Positions 1 through 11,772 of a stretch of DNA of 64,000 bases are shown here, one piece after another; within the stretch, counting starts at the first letter, position 1; each line of letters starts with the position of its first letter. The position numbers and the translations under genes are program-made. The stretch comes from Erythrocercus mccallii (lineage: Eukaryota > Chordata > Aves > Passeriformes > Dicruridae). Location of the stretch: assembly GCA_013397435.1 (NCBI GenBank), contig VZRG01000203.1, positions 496,001-560,000 on the forward strand, in the 5' to 3' direction. Under the pieces are notes generated by a model that worked only from the letters and a program-made list of their open reading frames with translations, did not search any database and was not told where the DNA came from.

Positions 1-309
1 TCTAGGGTTTATTTGCTTTCCAAGTGTTTTTGATCCTTCCTTAAATATCTTTTTAGATTTAATGTGTGGAATCTGATGTTTCATGATAGTGGAACTAATG
101 AAAATATTTTTGGCATCAGTGGAAAATGTATACAACCATCTCTACTTTAGGAGCACAGAATATTTTCTTTCAGTGTGATCTTTTCTTACACCATCCTAGC
201 TGATTTTCCTATTTGTTTATTAATTCTTTTGGAAAAGAAATCTGATTAAGCCTTCATGAGAGTTTGTCTTCTCTTAGCATTTTAGGAGGCAAAGGAGGCT
301 TTCCAGAGA

Positions 310-476
310 GCTGATTGATGCCCCAGGCCTGTCAGTGTTTAAGAGACATTTGGGCAATGCCGTCAACCACTTGCTTTAAATTTTGGTCAGTGATAAATAG
401 GTCAGGCAGGGGGACTGGAGGGTTGTTGGTGCCTTCCAACTGAAATAGTTTATTCTGCCCTATTCTAAAAAAAGCA
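310..476 (+). repeat. CR1 LINE 3'-end fragment (old)
   Basis: The sequence follows the CR1 3' untranslated pattern in plus orientation. It has a 'gtcagtgtttaagagacatttgggcaatgc'-type block at about 333-361, then a ggtcag-rich stretch, and 'ggtgccttccaactgaaat' followed by tattctg tails around 450-476. The copy is diverged, 5'-truncated and non-coding. Boundaries are approximate. Confidence 0.75.
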
Positions 477-1571
477 TGAAAGGCAGATTTGAAACTAACA
501 ATGAAATACTAAGTCACACTATAATTAAAGAAATGTATCAACATATAGAAAAGAAATATTTTATTTCTGCATAAGAACTAATTAGCCTTATTTTTTTTAA
601 TTTTGAGCAACTTCTTTTTCTGTAAAATTAAGAAACTTCTCTTTCTGTGATCAGTTTTACTTCTGCTTGCAAACTGCATTTGCCCTAGTGTGATGATTTC
701 TGTTTAAAAGATGTTATAGCACCCATCCTTTATAAGTGCTTTTTTCAGTTCTTTGTGCATTTGTAGCATGGAATGCATATATATGAGCTATCCCAGCCAA
801 ACATCAAACACCCACCCAATACATGGCATATAACTGATTTTATGTATGAAGCCCATTTTAAGAAGTGCTGTCTTATGTGGTAATCCTTGAGAAGAAGAAA
901 GAGTAATGGAGTTTGGGATTCCTCTAGGTCTGCTGCTATTCTTCTTAGTCCCCAAGGCTTATGCAGCACTGAGAAATCCTTTTGATTTCTCAAAATAGGT
1001 CTTAGTAATACATTAGCAAAGAATAGATTGTGAATCAGCTGTCTACACCAGCACAAACATACCCTGGGACAGTAAGAAATGAATTGGTAATTACCAGAGA
1101 ATTAGGCTCGACACATTTCTTTTATTACTATCTAGAGCCTTAGGAATTCTTTATCCTTGACTCACTCAGATATCCTATGCTATGGGTATCTTATGCTCTT
1201 ATTTTAGCTACAGGTTTTCTATTTTCTTGAGAGGTAAGAACATAAAAATAAAGAATGATGAGTTTATTTTGTTGAAGCACTTGTTCTCAGGGGATAAAGT
1301 TCTGTTCTCATCATGAAATTCCATACAGATACTCAGTCACAGCTGTACCCATTTGTGTCAAATGTAGTTGGTGCCTGGCTATTCAAGTGTCAGGTGAAGG
1401 AGAGGATTTCAGCCATGTTATCTCCTGAAAGGGAGGAATGCAAAGAGGATTTCATCAAGCCTTTGTCATTGAATTTTTTACTTGTGTGTAAAGCTAATAA
1501 TCTGTCTGAGCAGTTATTCTTATGTTTGACTTAATCCTTTGAGAAAGGTTTTGTTTCTGTGTGATGATGTT

Positions 1572-1897
1572 TGTGACTGGTTTATGTGGCAAGGTTTGGT
1601 AGCAGGAGCGTTCAGGGCTTCTGTGGGATGAGAGCAGGAGCTGCCATGGTGTCAGACAGAGCCAGACCCAGTCAGCTCCAAGGAAAACCCTGTACTGGCC
1701 AAACTGAGCCTGTGAGTGATGCTGGTGGTGCCTCTGTGATAACAGATTAAAAAGTGCCCAATAGGTGTGAGAGAAAGGGGTGAGAATATGTGAGAGGAAC
1801 AGCCCTGCAGATACCAAGGTCAGTAAAGAAGGAGGGGGAAGAGCTGCTCCAGGTGCCAGAGCACTCCTGCAGCCTGTGGTGAAGGCCATGGTGAGCC
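1572..1897 (+). mobile_element. Truncated endogenous-retrovirus LTR, passerine type
   Basis: The fragment starts TGTGACTGG and continues with gtggcaaggtttggtagc. It has a degenerate TATA-like box (gattaaaaag near 1745-1755), then tgagaatatgtgagagg and a GGAGGGGGAAGAGCTGC stretch, and fades out at gaaggccatggtgagcc. It aligns by eye over about 320 bp to the start of the minus-strand LTR at 38392-39434, so both belong to one LTR family. The 3' half, including the tandem-repeat region, is missing. It is in sense orientation with SORCS2. The family name (TguLTR5-like) is from memory and uncertain. Confidence 0.7.
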
Positions 1898-4800
1898 ATT
1901 ATCCTACTCTGTTATTCATTAGCAATAAATTAAATTACTCTTCCCCAGGTCAAGTCTATTTTGCTTGTAACAGTAATTCGTGAGTGACCTCCCTGTCTTT
2001 ATCTCCACTCCTGAGCTTTTCATTGTATTTCCTCCCCCTGTCCTGCTAAGACGAGGCAGTGAGGGAGTAGCTTTGTGAGCAGCTTGTGGCCAGCTAAGGT
2101 GAACCCAACGCAGGGACAAACCACTGCGGCTCTTCTGTTTGGACAAACATGGCAGGGAAAAGGTTTTTGTTAAAAAGCATTAGGCATTAGGTTTAGAGAG
2201 TAAACAAGTAACAGTACATGTTGGCTGTGAAATTTCAGGTGAGTATTGGTGTTTTTCTAATGCTGCACTGAACTAGAGGAAGAAAATATTGGGGCATTCA
2301 GGGAAAAAGAGAGGTAGCTGTATAAAAGAAAATTTTTTATTAAAATAATACCAAAGGTCTCCCATAAAACATTTAACAGAGAATTCTAAATTCTTAGAAT
2401 TTCAGTATGGTTATTTAAAAGTACAAAATATCTGATGGTTGTATCATGAAATATACATTTATACACCTATTAAGACAAATGCAAAGGGCTTTTCAATTGC
2501 CTCCATTGCACCATTTTTTCAGGCTGATACAATCTGTTAAAATCAGTGAAATTACCTGGTGAAACACTAATGCAAAAATTATGAAGAATTAGGTCATACA
2601 ACAGCTAATCTTTCAGAAGAACTTCTGTAAAGTGTAAAAACTCATATGCATAAGAGAACTAATCCCTCAAAAAGAATTCTAAAGTTACATTCTGCAGAGC
2701 TATTTTTCCCAAGAGCCTCAGCATGGTGTCAGACAAGCAAGGGAGATAATGGGAGCTGGTGTTCACAGGAAAGGGAAGAAGCATATTGAGGCTGCTTGTA
2801 TTTACGCCACCCTGCATTCAAGTTGGTCTATTTTAATTCTGAAGTGTTGTAATCACCCTGTTATGTGATCTGAATTGTTGGTGTGTTTCACTTGCTTTGT
2901 CCCACATGGTACACTTGGTCAAGAAATATTTCTTTCCCTAGAGGAAGAGATGTGTGATTTGAAAGTTAGTCTGAATTTCATTGGAAAACTCAGCAGTTGA
3001 ATGTAAAACATTAAAAAGTCAGCCAGAAAGCCCTGAATTTACCTAAGTAAAACTACTAAACAAACAAATGGTCGCAGACTGCTGAGGCGTGAACATTTTA
3101 ATTGCAAAGTACTCTGAGAAGACTGGGGGAATTTTAATCAAACCAAAAAAAAACATTACTGAAAATGAGAAAAATAGATAGTTCCTAAGAAAGTGCTTGT
3201 TCTATTTGAAGGAAAAAAAATTTAAAATTTATTCTGAAATGTCAACTGAAAAGTAAGAAGCTGTCAGATTATCAGGGTCCATTGCATCTGTGCCTTATAA
3301 GACAGAAGTGGGCCTATCCTAAAGCCAGCTGGGGAACAGTAAACTGTCTTTGTGAATGGATGTGTGGACACAATGCTCACATTGGTATGATGCACTTATG
3401 TTGTGGTAGTAGTAAGTTTGTAAATGAAAATGCAGAAAAACCCAACTTTGTCTTACATTTCTCCCTCAATATGAAAATATGCAGCTGAGCTTTCCTTTTC
3501 AGAGGACCACATAAGGTTTGTGTTCCTGTGTGCACCCTGTTTGCCTGTTATTTCCCGAAGCTGGGCAGAGGGCCCTGGTCTGTGTTTCGCCTGCAGAGTA
3601 TCACAGAGTATTCCTCTGGTTCATGATTTAAGCACAAGTGAAATAACAGTATTATCTTTTAAGTACTGTTGGCAGAGGAGTCCACTGGAATGAGATTAGT
3701 TTATTCTTCAGGGATATAGCTTCAAATTCTATATATTAGTTATACTCTCTTCTGGAGATTTTCTTAACAGCTGTAAGAGATTTGGTCTTTTTTTCAATAA
3801 AGGAAGAAAGGACTATTCCTAAGTGTTTGTAAAGCTGGGGAAAGGGACTTTGGAGTTCAGAAACTCTGCTCTGTAGCTGACATTCCAAAATAGACTTTGG
3901 GAGTGTAACATGTTCATGGAGAAACAGTGTCTGCAGCTAGAGTTCATCAGTACAATTACAGTAATAAGAAACACAATATTTTAAAATATTCTCCTTAATT
4001 TATAATTAATTAAATAGTTATAATTAATAAAACTCTAAAGAAGAAAAGTAGTCTGGGTAGGAAAGTTTCATTCTGCAGTTTTCATTAAAACAAATCCGTT
4101 ACATCTTCTTTCCCTGAAAAATTACACTGGAAACAAGATTGCAGTCTACATGTGTCAGCTGCCACTGTTAGGAGGAGCATGATAGAAGTGAGATCATTGT
4201 AATTCTGAGCTGTTGAAATAAAGATGAGAAGATAAAGATATTGACAAATATCTCAAACTGTGCTTATGAAATAATTTGTGATAAATTATAGATACAAGAA
4301 TTTCACAAGTACCCAAAAACTTTCTTTGCATTATTGATGCTTATTAGCATGTCAGGCTCAGGCTCAGAAAATTCAACCCAAGAGTTTCTTTGGTTCAACT
4401 GCCTGAGGTCCAACACTGAAAGTAAAATATTCAGCAAACATTTTCTTCCCTCAGATTGCTGACTACAGAGTTACAGGTTTGATTTTGTATTGTGCCTATC
4501 TAGAAACAAATAACAGCACACACAGCACTAAAGTTCACAGATCCCTTCCCTCTGCTCCTATATATAGTCTCATCAGACCTCAGTGGATCTAAAATCTTCT
4601 CTAATCTAATGTACTGCCTCCAAAATGCTAAAATAGGTTGTGTTTGAGACATCAAATTCTTAATAAAACCAAGATTTTTTTATGCATCTGCTAAAAAATG
4701 ATTCCCACTGTAAATTTCTCTGACATCTTATGGCTTGGAGGGGGCTCATCCCTCCCCCTCCCATTCCTTCTTTGGACTAATCATTTATCTTATTAGGGAA

Positions 4801-5703
4801 AAAACAGCATATGTGATTATTTCTGGTTGTTATGCACCAGTGGAAATCATCCAGTTTCTTCCCCCTGGCCTGTGTTCCCAAGGAGCCACCAATTACTGAG
4901 TCTGAGTTTTAACCACTCCTCATAAATCACTGCTTCTAAAATCATTAAACAATGATGTAATTTCAGTCCAAAGTATAGCTTTATTGCATTTGATTGTTAA
5001 TAATTTTATCAAAATGATCATTTTCTCTTAAGTATCTTAATGGACCATTTTAATATCTGCATCCAGCTGCACTTTATCACTCAGTGTATCTCCTCTGCAT
5101 GTCTTCAGCTTGCATTTTCTGACTCGATGGACTCTTGCCCTGCGAGTGAAGGACCTTGAGAAAAGTGATGTGTCTGTGGGAGTGGGGCAGGATTCTGCTT
5201 CCCGTTGTGACAGAACAACTGCCAGCTCAAAGCTTGCTCTGCAGAATCTGCCTGACTAATGACAATAGAAGGGCCAGAAAAAAAGCACAGCTGGGGCGGC
5301 CATTACCAGGCTGGGATGGAAGCCCTGAGGGTAGAAAACTCATCTTTTGGCTGAGCATATTTGACATGAGAGATATTGGGAGAAAATCATCCTGTATTCC
5401 CATTACACCTTTACAAAGTTAAACTGTACCTTGATCAACTCTGACTGAATTTCCTTCTCAGGATATTTTCCTCAAAGCTATTCTTCACTTTCTTTGTTAA
5501 AGCAGAATGTACTCTTCTCCTCAATATGCTAACCAGAGATATATCAATTTGTTATGGAAATCGTGTGTCAAGTTTAAGATATTTCTAATAAGAAAGGAAT
5601 CTAACTCTTTTTAGCAGTAAATCTGCCTTGAAGTCTCAAATGTTAAACATAATTGTAAAAAGATGTTGTAGCACTTGCAAGTGCATGTGAGTGTCTGCAT
5701 ATC

Positions 5704-5720
5704 TGTGTGTGTGTATATAT
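5704..5720. repeat. Short (TG)n(TA)n microsatellite
   Basis: A run of alternating pyrimidine-purine dinucleotides, tgtgtgtgtg then tatatat. It is a short simple repeat about 300 nt before exon A, with no sign of function. Confidence 0.8.
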
Positions 5721-6025
5721 GAATTTATGATTATGAAGGTTTTTTCCTAATTTCACGCATATTTCTATTTTTTTTTCAATTGATTCTATTTGTATGCATT
5801 TTTTAGTAGAAGATATTCTAAAGAAATTTAAGAAAAACATAATGTAAAGTAGAGAAAAAAATAATTTCCTTATAGATGTTAGTAATAGGGCACTATAAAT
5901 GAGGCTTATTTTATTCCCAGCTAGAATTCTAAAGCTGGTTAGAGTGAAATCCTCTCTTTTCTTCCATCCATATAATTACTATTCTGTAGCTGGCTCTACA
6001 TAACTGTATTATATTATGTTTTCAG

Positions 6026-6090
6026 GGCTGTTGCTGGAGTTGATGGGGACCTTGATCTAGTTCATATGGAAATCCAGGACCCCACTGGAG
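6026..6090 (+). CDS. SORCS2: SORCS2 exon A (VPS10 beta-propeller, residues 1-21)
   Basis: The exon is 65 nt, after the acceptor ttttcag and before the donor gtatgc. It starts with the last base of a split codon, then reads AVAGVDGDLDLVHMEIQDPTG, leaving one base (phase 1) for the next exon. The A/S-V-x-G-V-D-x-D-x-D-L-V-H core is a signature of SorCS receptors in the middle of the ten-bladed VPS10 propeller. No catalytic residues are expected, because the fold is a ligand-binding cage. It is the first exon in the window; I saw no SORCS2-like coding sequence in the 6 kb before it. The minus-strand open frame across it is a shadow. Confidence 0.93.
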
Positions 6091-6303
6091 GTATGCAAAT
6101 GAAAATGTTATCAATTGATACACTAGTATATAGTCATTTCTCTTTGGTTTAGAGGTACTTTTTGGATTGTTTTTAAACCTAGTCAGAAGAGAAAGTGCAC
6201 AAGTCAGATTCTTTTTCTGTTTATTTGTAGTCAGCAAAACTGTCCACTTATATAAAAATATAGTGTAATTTAAAATCTACTTGTTTTTCACTTTAAGAGG
6301 AAT

Positions 6304-6311
6304 TGACGTCA
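6304..6311. promoter_or_regulatory. Perfect CRE palindrome TGACGTCA
   Basis: The exact cAMP-response element octamer lies 214 nt past the donor of exon A. CREB/ATF proteins bind this sequence when it is accessible. An exact 8-mer is expected about once per 65 kb by chance, and less often in CpG-depleted vertebrate DNA. The site is notable but not proven to work; no promoter elements are visible around it. Confidence 0.35.
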
Positions 6312-6904
6312 AGATGCTATGCTCTGTTGATAATGTCCATTAATAGTGCAATTTATCCTGGCATTTAAACAGTGAACAATTTCTCCTGATTTGCAAATAA
6401 AACTTGCAATGCAGTGTTAGTGCTGGGTAAGTGTCTATTAATGTGAATCATTGCATGTGTCAGGTCTAGTGCACCAACTACCATCTCTCAGAATTTCCTC
6501 ATGTTATAGTATCCAGTATACTTTGAAAGTTCAAAAGGAAAATAAATGGAAAAGCAGATTAGTAGTCAGAATGTGCTTAAAGAGTCACAATGATTCCAAA
6601 AGCTTGTATAGTTTCTTGTTGCCAATCATACTCTTGAAAGATAATTTAATTCCTTGAATCAGATTATCTAAGTTCCTGTGCAATCTTAAAAGTGAGTCAT
6701 AAAGAATGCACAGTTTGACTTGCCCTATTCCTATAGCTTTTCTTCATTTTCAGCCCTATTAAAAAAATCAAAGTTACCATGTTAAAAGCTGGATGAAAAA
6801 AAGTATAAATCTTTTAGCAGTGAGATTTATGAGACATGGTGACAGCTCCATCAGCTGCTTTCTTTAGAGACAATGTAAGATGATTCTTCAGGACCTGAAT
6901 GCAA

Positions 6905-7067
6905 AGGGGTTTTTTATTGGTGGTGGATTTTGGGTGGGTTTTGTTTTCATTTGGTTGGTTTGGGGTAGCCTTTTTGGAGGGGAGTGTGGTTGGTTGGTTG
7001 TTTTTGGTTTGTCTTTTTTTTGGTGGTGTGGGGTTTTTTATTTTATTTTATTTTTATTATTTAATGA
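6905..7067. repeat. GT-rich low-complexity tract
   Basis: About 160 nt almost free of C and poor in A on the plus strand (ggtggattttgggtggg, ttggttggtttgggg, ggttggttggttg), ending in an attttattttattttt run. Two overlapping open frames here encode only W/G/F/V/L low-complexity sequence and are not genes. Several short G runs (ggtgg, gggtggg, gggg) lie close together. Tracts like this, and their AC-rich complements, are common in bird introns. Confidence 0.8.
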
Positions 7068-8396
7068 AACAACAGAAAAAGAAAAACTCTCATGAAATAT
7101 CTCCTGGCTAGATTCTCAACAAACTGACTTTCGGCAATTACAGTCAATACAAGCATAACCATTGATTTCAGTGGAAACAGCATCTTCGTACCCATATGAC
7201 AAAGAACTGTAATTTTTTTTTTGGGAACTGTGAACACCTGCAAGACTTTGGATGGTCCATTGCTGCACCAAATGTCCTTGTGGTGACAATTTGGACATAA
7301 GCAGGAGAACTTGGATTGACTCTAACTGCCTCTTAATCAGATCCAAATTTTAAAACAAATAAGTGCATCCAGTATACTGGTTTTTTCTTCTCTTATAAAA
7401 AGTTATTAAAAGTGGGATGCATTTTTCCTCGCACTGAAAACATAGAGAAGGACATGGGCATACATTATTTGCTCTCTCACACTGTACCTGGAGCATGTGT
7501 AGCATTACTGATATGGGCACAAGGTTGTGTAAATAACATTTTCCTCACTATGCTTGGGCAAGTCATTCAACTACTTTGTGCTCAGAAGCTTGTGACAAAG
7601 GGTGAGCTATACAAGAGCTTAGGGAAGGTCTTTAAGAGTCCCAGGGAAGGTCTTTAAATCACAGCTGGTGTAAGATAGTGATTGTTGGCTCTGCTCTCTC
7701 TGATAAGAGCAGATTGTATCAAAGATGCAGTGGTGCTGTCCTAAGAACCCAGGAGAGAAGATAGTCCTTGCTAACTGGAGGGGAAGAGAAAGGCCATAGC
7801 TTCCTCTGATTATAAATCAGTCTAGGCTTTTTCAGCAAGGTATTATCTCTGAATATAGAAATCCTGCCCCAACAGACCAGTTCCAATAGTGTGCTAATAC
7901 TGTGTCTGAACATTCTTACAGAGCTTTGAAAATAGGCTTTAAAATTCTGCACGCTGTCTATTAAATGGAGCCTGATTCTTTTCTCATTCATCACAATTTT
8001 ATACTGGGGTTGATCTATTGATTTCAGTTATGTTGTGTCAGGCTGTCATTTCTCCAGGTGAATAATTCAGCTCTGTGCATAGGTAAAGTGAGAAAAGAGG
8101 CTCCTTCTATTATCCCCACCCATGAATGGCTCATTCATCTAGCCCCTAATCTCTCTGGACCAGCAAAATTTTGATAATAACAGGCTGCCTCCAGGGAACG
8201 ATCTGAACTGTAAGCAGTTAATATATTCTTAGTACGTTGGAGATTGAAAAAGTCTTATATGAGAGTTTGATATAATAATTCTACAACTAACTCACCTGGC
8301 AAAGGCAGCCTTTCCCCTACATGAATAGCATTTAATACTGCTTGCTTCTTTTTCCCTTGATAGCCCTGTCATGTGTTTCTGTCTCTCTTCCCTCAG

Positions 8397-8515
8397 GTTA
8401 TCGCTACATCACTTGCCAGATTCAAAATTGTTCTGATAAGACAATGACAGTCCCATTTGCTGGCAGCACTGATCGGGATTCCCTGACTGTGCAGGATGAC
8501 TACATATTTCTTCAG
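8397..8515 (+). CDS. SORCS2: SORCS2 exon B (VPS10 beta-propeller, residues 22-61)
   Basis: The exon is 119 nt, after the acceptor ccctcag and before the donor gtactg. It completes the split glycine codon, then reads GYRYITCQIQNCS and ends at ...VQDDYIFLQ on a codon boundary. It carries a cysteine pair at residues 28 and 33 (the family T-C-x-I-x-x-C motif, probably a disulfide in the propeller) and an N-glycosylation sequon N32-C-S. The S-L-T-V-Q-D-D-Y-I-F stretch is a beta-strand-rich blade segment conserved across SorCS proteins. The open frame starts upstream at an ATG at 8342, but that ATG is intronic and not a start. Confidence 0.95.
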
Positions 8516-9020
8516 GTACTGCCATTTTTTGGGAGAGGCAGTTAATTTTCAAATTCAAAAATAAAGTTCCAAACAGTGCAGCAACACTGGAAGGAGCAGG
8601 GAGAAATTAATGAAGGATGACTTATGATTTTTTACATGGAAAAAAGCATTCCTTTATCAGTCCAAACAAAAAGGATTTTTTTTTTAAAAAGGTATCTTTA
8701 ATTTGTGCAACAGTTGCCCTTTAACTCTATGAAGATTTTTCAAATGGATTGTGTTACTTTTTATAAATACTCTTGTGTGTTAGGGGAAATGCAAACCTTG
8801 TGCTCCTGTGATTACAAACTCTTCTGGGTCCTTTCCAGGACAAAATACAAAAACATTGAGAAAAGCATCCAAGAACAACCACTGACAGAGTAGCTGCACA
8901 GCTTCTTCATATGGATTCTCCTCTGAAGAGGTTTTGTCAGGAAAGAACTGCTAACATAACTGTGCTTAGGAAGCAAAAGGATCGAATGGCCACAGTGAAG
9001 AGCTTGGAGCAAATTAGCAT

Positions 9021-9130
9021 GGAATCATAGACTGATTTAGTTTGGAAAAGACCCTTAAGATCGAGTCCAGACATAAACCTGACACTGCCAAGTCCATCAC
9101 TAAACTATGTCCCTCAGTGCCACATCTACA
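9021..9130 (-). repeat. CR1 LINE 3' tail (minus strand)
   Basis: Plus-strand sequence ggaatcatagactgatttag, then tttggaaaagacccttaagatcgagtcca, then ccatcactaaactatgtccc, is the reverse complement of the standard avian CR1 3' end. Only about 110 bp remains. Confidence 0.85.
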
Positions 9131-9651
9131 ACTCATGATGGTCCAAATTACATTTGGGGTTATTTCATTCCCAAACTACAAGACCTGCCTCCAGAAATAT
9201 GGGCTGGAACTTTGTCAGCCATACGGCACCAGTACAGCTCAGGCACTCTTGTTAGTATTGTTTTATGTGCTTGGCACTGGTTGTGGTTTGAATCGACCAG
9301 AGCCTGAAACTTCTCAAGGAGCAGTCATATCCTCTTTGTTTTCTTAGATTTTACTAAGGAAGTTGCTTGTGCTTTCCTTAGTGCTCAGCTATAATATTTC
9401 CCTTACTTTGATGAGATTTGTTTGCTGCAAAACATAACCATTTATTGACTTTTGCAGGAAAGCTGCTTTGTGGCAATGGATACACCTCCCCACCAATGCC
9501 TCAGTGTGCATCAGATTGGCTCCTTTCCAACTTCCCCCCCGAGCTTGTTTCTCCCACAAGGACTTGTAAATTAGTAGGGTCACAAAGGATCTGTTCTCCT
9601 CTTGTTTGGCGCAGTAGTTTCAAGGACCTGCATGACTTAGAAAAATTAACA

Positions 9652-9780
9652 CTAAAAAAACAAACATAAACCCAACTAAACCAAAAAAATAAAACCACCC
9701 ACACACCAACAAACAGAAAAAGAAAATGAAAAAAAAGACCAAGCCCAAAAAACCAAATCCAAAACTAAAGCCCAAACAAT
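9652..9780. repeat. AC-rich low-complexity tract
   Basis: About 130 nt of almost pure A and C on the plus strand (aaacaaacataaacccaac, accacccacacaccaac, aaagaccaagcccaaaaaac), with virtually no T or G except scattered bases. It mirrors the GT-rich tract at 6905-7067. It may be a decayed A-rich tail or a polymerase-slippage product. No coding content. Confidence 0.75.
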
Positions 9781-11682
9781 GTCATTGGGAAAGAACTTTT
9801 GGACTAAAGTAGGCATTTTTCAAATCAGAGCACTCATGGCACTCATTTTGCTCAAAGCTGTTATCACCTGTGGCTCCCCCTAGGCACAGTCTAAAATCCA
9901 TTTCATGGTGTGTAGATGCTGAGAACTGCTTCTCACCATGCAAACTTCCAGACTGCTGTGCTCAGCAAAACACTGGCTGCTTCCTCGTCAAGCATTTTGC
10001 TTTGCTGGATGTCATGTACAACTGCATCCTGAGCTGTTATTCCCTTTCATGACAGACATGAGCAGACACGAGCAGACACAAAATAGAAGTGCGAGGTAGA
10101 AATGTACACATAAGTAATAGACAGTTGCTATTTAATGATACCTTTGGTAATTTGGTCTCTGTAGATCTGAGACATGTCGGTGCCAGTAGGTGAGATGGTC
10201 ATGTGTTCCACATAAAGGGGAAACACCTCTAGCCTTTTTCTTTTGGCCTTTTCTGCAGTAAACCACAGTATGCAATGGATATCTTATAGCTAAATTGGTT
10301 TGCAGTTAGTCATATCTGTATTACTGGAAGATAGAAGGTGACTCTGGGATCCTATTGTCACATCCGAAGCACAGCCACCCCAGAGGTGTGAGGCAGGACA
10401 GCATTTACTTGTTCCAGTCAAACCACACCGCAGCTGCACATCTAAGAAACAGCATACTTTTGAAACCATGTGGAAGTGCTTCTATCACTACATTAAAGTA
10501 TAATTATATAAGTTATAATCAGACCAGGGACACCTCATGATATCACAGCAATGCCTGTCAGAAAGAGGATGGGACAGAATCCTCTGTGCAAAAAGAGAGG
10601 AGTCTGAGACTGTCTCCTTCCCTCTGGCACTGTTCCTATTCCCTGAGCTGTGGAGATGTGAATCAGTGTTACAGGTCTGCACTGCTACTCCTGGCCCAAA
10701 TCGATTTTGGAGATTTTTACCATCTTAGAGGAAGATCTCAGCCACATTTCTTTAGTATGTATATATCCACAAAGATCAGAAACTTTCTAATACCAGTTTT
10801 TTTTCCCAGTTTGCACTGACAGTCAGACAGTTTCAGAGGTGGTTTTAGTAGAGGATTAAAATTTCAATGCTGTTCTTAAGAACAGACCAGCCTTTAATAC
10901 CAGTGAGGCTTGACATGACTACGTGCTTCAGCTCAAATTTTCCTCTGCCTTGCATCATCTCCAGTAATTTAAAATTAATGATGTTAAAACATGCATTTAA
11001 AAAAAGCCTGTGAACAGATTGGTAAGACTGCCATTTACCACTAGTTAAACAATTTTTTAATTTTAAACAGAAGTTTTTGGTTTGATCCATCATCATTTTA
11101 CAAATCACATTCCTAAAGGCATCACAGTCTTTATACCACAAAAAATGTGTACAACATTAAATACTTTGTTACCTTTAAAATATTCAGACAGGTGTTCCTG
11201 CTGTCATATATCAACTTTATTTTTAGCAAGCCAAATCAGATTTCATGTTTCAGGATAGGCTGTCTTTCAAATCAGGTTCCCTTTCTAAAGACAAAAATTT
11301 AGGAAAAAAATAGTTGTATTGGGGTAGGTTTTTAAATGGATTTCCTAAGTCAAAGAAAGAAGATGAATCTCAATGTGAAAAAAGTGAAATATTACCAAAG
11401 GCTAACTTTTATTTCCTTATATCATCAGGCTTAGTTAGAATTATGCCAATTTATATATCAGCACATTGGTGTTACATTTCTGATTAGAAAATCCAGGACA
11501 GGTTTCGAGTTGAGTATTTTCACTGATGTTGATTTGGAATATTCCTTTTGGTACTTTGGAACATTGCATTAAAAGTCACGACTACGTATTTCAGCTACGG
11601 GTCAAAAGCAAAAGAGTTTCCATCTCAGGTTCTTTAGATTTTAACATAAGCTGTCACAGAGTTCTGTTTCTCCTTTGTACAG

Positions 11683-11772
11683 ACAACATCAGCAAATCGA
11701 ACCAAGTATTACGTGTCTTACCGTCGAAATGGCTTTGTGCAGATGAAGTTGCCAAAATACGCCTTGCCAAAA
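11683..11772 (+). CDS. SORCS2: SORCS2 exon C (VPS10 beta-propeller, residues 62-91)
   Basis: The exon is 90 nt (30 codons, phase 0 at both ends), after the acceptor tttgtacag and before the consensus donor gtaagt. It reads TTSANRTKYYVSYRR, then NGFVQMKLPKYALPK. The S-Y-R-R-N-x-F-x-x-M-K-L-P-K-Y-A-L-P-K run is among the most conserved in SorCS1-3. N66-R-T is a canonical N-glycosylation site, and SANRT is SORCS2-like, where SORCS1 has a glycine-rich turn. Because the exon is symmetric (0-0), skipping it would keep the frame but remove most of a propeller blade. A 9.8-kb intron follows. Confidence 0.95.

Larger units (their letters stand above)
1..6025 (+). other. Intron upstream of exon A (partial)
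   Basis: This is the 3' part of a SORCS2 intron whose start lies outside the window. It contains an old CR1 3' fragment near 310-476 and a truncated LTR at 1572-1897. It also has AT-rich patches (for example near 4000-4035, full of ttaatt palindromes) and a TG/TA microsatellite at 5704-5720. I looked for the preceding SORCS2 exon (expected to end in the sequence before V-x-G-V-D) and did not find it, so the intron exceeds 6 kb. Confidence 0.85.
6091..8396 (+). other. SORCS2 intron A-B (2306 bp)
   Basis: It runs from the donor gtatgc to the acceptor ccctcag. It holds a perfect CRE octamer at 6304-6311 and a GT-rich tract at 6905-7067. A direct repeat of agggaaggtctttaa occurs twice near 7620-7656. 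Nothing else is recognisable. Confidence 0.9.
8516..11682 (+). other. SORCS2 intron B-C (3167 bp)
   Basis: It contains a short minus-strand CR1 tail at 9021-9130 and an AC-rich tract at 9652-9780. A cagacatgag/cagacacgag/cagacacaaa triplication occurs near 10053-10083. The remainder is unique AT-rich sequence with no coding or RNA signal that I can recognise. Confidence 0.9.

Noticed and set aside
3500..3560. Possible upstream SORCS2 exon after ttttcag reading RDHIRFVFL
   Set aside because: It resembles the expected motif only over a few residues; no fitting donor or continuing homology was found.
6880..7111. Two overlapping 70-codon open frames rich in W, G, F, V
   Set aside because: Translation of a GT-rich low-complexity tract; two frames being open together shows it is compositional.
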